From contig NZ_CAMPHI010000024.1 in NCBI RefSeq assembly GCF_946885955.1, positions 14,429 through 78,428 on the forward strand: 64,000 nt of DNA. The letters run 5' to 3'. A program made the position numbers and the translations under genes. The stretch comes from an uncultured Pseudomonas sp. GTDB lineage: Bacteria > Pseudomonadota > Gammaproteobacteria > Pseudomonadales > Pseudomonadaceae. Under the pieces are notes generated by a model. That model saw nothing but the letters and a program-made list of their open reading frames with translations, was not told the origin of the DNA and did no database searches. This document shows, one piece after another, positions 62,832 to 64,000 of this stretch (its first letter is position 1; the number at the start of each line of letters is the position of its first letter).

Positions 62832-64000
62832 TTAGCCCAGGTCCAGGGTGCTGGATTTCGACAACCGGATATGTTCGGCGACGCTCTGCAACCGAATATT
62901 GTCGGCAGACAGCTTCACCCCTTCGGCGTCGCTGTTGACGAACTTGTATTTGCCATCTTCTGCGGTGATGTTCTTCAGGTTGATGTTCCAATCGCCTTGC
63001 TGGCCACCGTTGGTACGCAGGAAAGTACCGAAATCCTTGGCCTTGAAGTTGTCGATGGTGATGTTGGCGTCGGCGTTCAGCTGGAAGATCTTGTCGTTGG
63101 CGCCCTGGGCGCTGCTGTTGGTGATTTCGACGTTGGCCTTCTTGCCTTCCTTGTTCGGCTTGACGGTCAGTGCGTCCTCGCCGACGTCGGTCCAGTGGAC
63201 GTTGTCCACCTTGGCATCTCCATAGAGATGCACCCCGTCGGCGCCGTTATCGCCGATCACAACGTTCTTCAGGCTGGCGCCATCCTCGAGGATGAACAAC
63301 GGCCGCTGGTTCTCGCTCTGGCCGCCATCGCCCAACTTGCTGCCGGCGGTGAAGGTCCTGCCCTTGCCGTCGAATTCCTCGCCTTTCTTCACCACGATAG
63401 GTTCGTTGACCACGGTGGGGCTGGCGGAGGCTTTCGGGAACTCGACACCCGAGCTACCGCCTGCGCCGCCCTCGGCGAGCTTGGTGAAGACGTAGTTTCC
63501 CTCGCTGTGCGTCGAAGTTATTTTCGGAGGTGCCGACTTGGACGGGCTCGGCTCCGAGGTGTCGCTGTTCGTCACTTGGCTGAGGCTGACCGGCTTGGTG
63601 AACTGCTCGACCGGCGTCTTGGTGTTCGCGGTAGGCGTGGCATTCGGCTTGTCGGATGCCAAGGAAGTCGACAGCTCGCTCTTCTGGTTGGGCTTGCCGA
63701 ACACTTGCGGGTGCTTGTCCATCAGATTGGTGATCGGTGCCAGCACCTCCCTGTTCTGCACTTGGCCGCCGCCATCCTGGGTGGGCGCGATCGAGTTGTT
63801 CAGCAGGCTGGTGCCGCCGCCCCGCAAGAACTGGCTGGCACTATTCGGCAAATTCGATTCCTGGGTCTTCTCGTTGCCCGGATCGCCCCGCCCCTGGACG
63901 TCCTTGCCGGCCTTCGAACCACCCAGCAACTGATCGAGGTAGGAAAACAGCGCCTCCTTGAAGCGGCTGCCGAAGTCCTGTCCCAAGCCCTGGCCTGCAC
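62832..64000 (-). CDS. hrpW: HrpW-type harpin/pectate lyase, C-terminal part
   Basis: Partial: the 5' end lies beyond the right window edge, and about 389 codons are visible. The N-terminal visible part is Gly/Ser/Asn/Gln-rich and cysteine-free, typical of harpins (LLGGSKAGKDVQGRGDPGN...QFLRGGGTSLLNN). From about visible residue 190, a class III (PL3) pectate lyase domain appears: VVKKGEEFDGKGRTFTAG, FILEDGASLKNVVIGDNGADGVHLYGDAKVDNVHWTDVGEDALTVKP, and QLNADANITIDNFKAKDFGTFLRTNGGQQ. HrpW is a type III secreted helper targeting the plant cell wall, normally in the avrE/hrpW effector locus. This is the main hint of a plant-associated host. Confidence 0.9.
   Translation of the reverse strand, partial: AGQGLGQDFGSRFKEALFSYLDQLLGGSKAGKDVQGRGDPGNEKTQESNLPNSASQFLRGGGTSLLNNSIAPTQDGGGQVQNREVLAPITNLMDKHPQVFGKPNQKSELSTSLASDKPNATPTANTKTPVEQFTKPVSLSQVTNSDTSEPSPSKSAPPKITSTHSEGNYVFTKLAEGGAGGSSGVEFPKASASPTVVNEPIVVKKGEEFDGKGRTFTAGSKLGDGGQSENQRPLFILEDGASLKNVVIGDNGADGVHLYGDAKVDNVHWTDVGEDALTVKPNKEGKKANVEITNSSAQGANDKIFQLNADANITIDNFKAKDFGTFLRTNGGQQGDWNINLKNITAEDGKYKFVNSDAEGVKLSADNIRLQSVAEHIRLSKSSTLDLG

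Overview
The window is high-GC gammaproteobacterial DNA, almost certainly from a plant-associated Pseudomonas. The evidence is a type VI secretion (T6SS) locus whose gene order follows the H1-T6SS (HSI-I) of P. aeruginosa, a type IV minor-pilin operon of the fimU-pilVWXY1E kind, and a HrpW-type harpin/pectate lyase at the right end. All names come from reading motifs and family resemblance by eye; no database search was run.

Layout. 1-25.8 kb is a T6SS locus. tssM (partial), tssL, tssK, tssJ and fha run leftward. From a divergent promoter region, tssA, tssB, tssC and hcp run rightward, followed by a Tae4-type amidase effector with a putative immunity gene, then tagJ, tssE, tssF, tssG, clpV and a vgrG module. 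That module holds vgrG, a DUF6484 protein, a DUF2169 protein, a ketoacyl-synthase-like protein without its catalytic residues, a PAAR-like HNH-type toxin, a beta-propeller-like putative immunity protein and a HEAT-repeat protein. A degenerate tRNA-Pro(GGG) with minus-strand terminators separates this block from the next. 26.4-31.0 kb holds a very large soluble PAS/GAF sensor kinase of the NarX/UhpB type and a frameshifted, truncated response-regulator pseudogene. 31.1-37.8 kb is the leftward minor-pilin/PilY1 operon.

37.8-46.3 kb is a partly decayed signalling region. It has an intact orphan LuxR-type response regulator, a membrane methyl-accepting-like protein, a membrane-anchored CheW-like protein, an intact chemoreceptor, and several gene remnants: an MCP tail, an MCP with its middle deleted, a cheR with an internal deletion, and a cheD start fused to a probable cheB end. 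46.3-49.1 kb is a PAS-GGDEF-EAL protein. 49.5-52.7 kb is a TPR protein and a transmembrane pseudokinase. 53.0-57.1 kb is a FadL-type porin and a histidine kinase with a dual-receiver regulator. 57.7-62.2 kb is a TonB-dependent receptor, a YfiR-like periplasmic protein and a YfiN-like GGDEF-EAL protein. 62.5-64 kb is a small unknown gene and hrpW (partial).

The most interesting non-coding signal is a composite element found six times, upstream of the minor-pilin operon, the orphan regulator, both methyl-accepting-like genes and the TonB receptor operon, and in front of a possible small RNA. It has a box near CCCCCTACC, a second copy 21-22 bp on, and CCGATGG exactly 25 bp after the second box. 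In five of six copies GCAYYN or a close match follows 26 bp later (27 in the sixth). This ties pili, chemosensing and c-di-GMP output into one candidate regulon, plausibly under the NarL/LuxR-type regulator at 39.6 kb.
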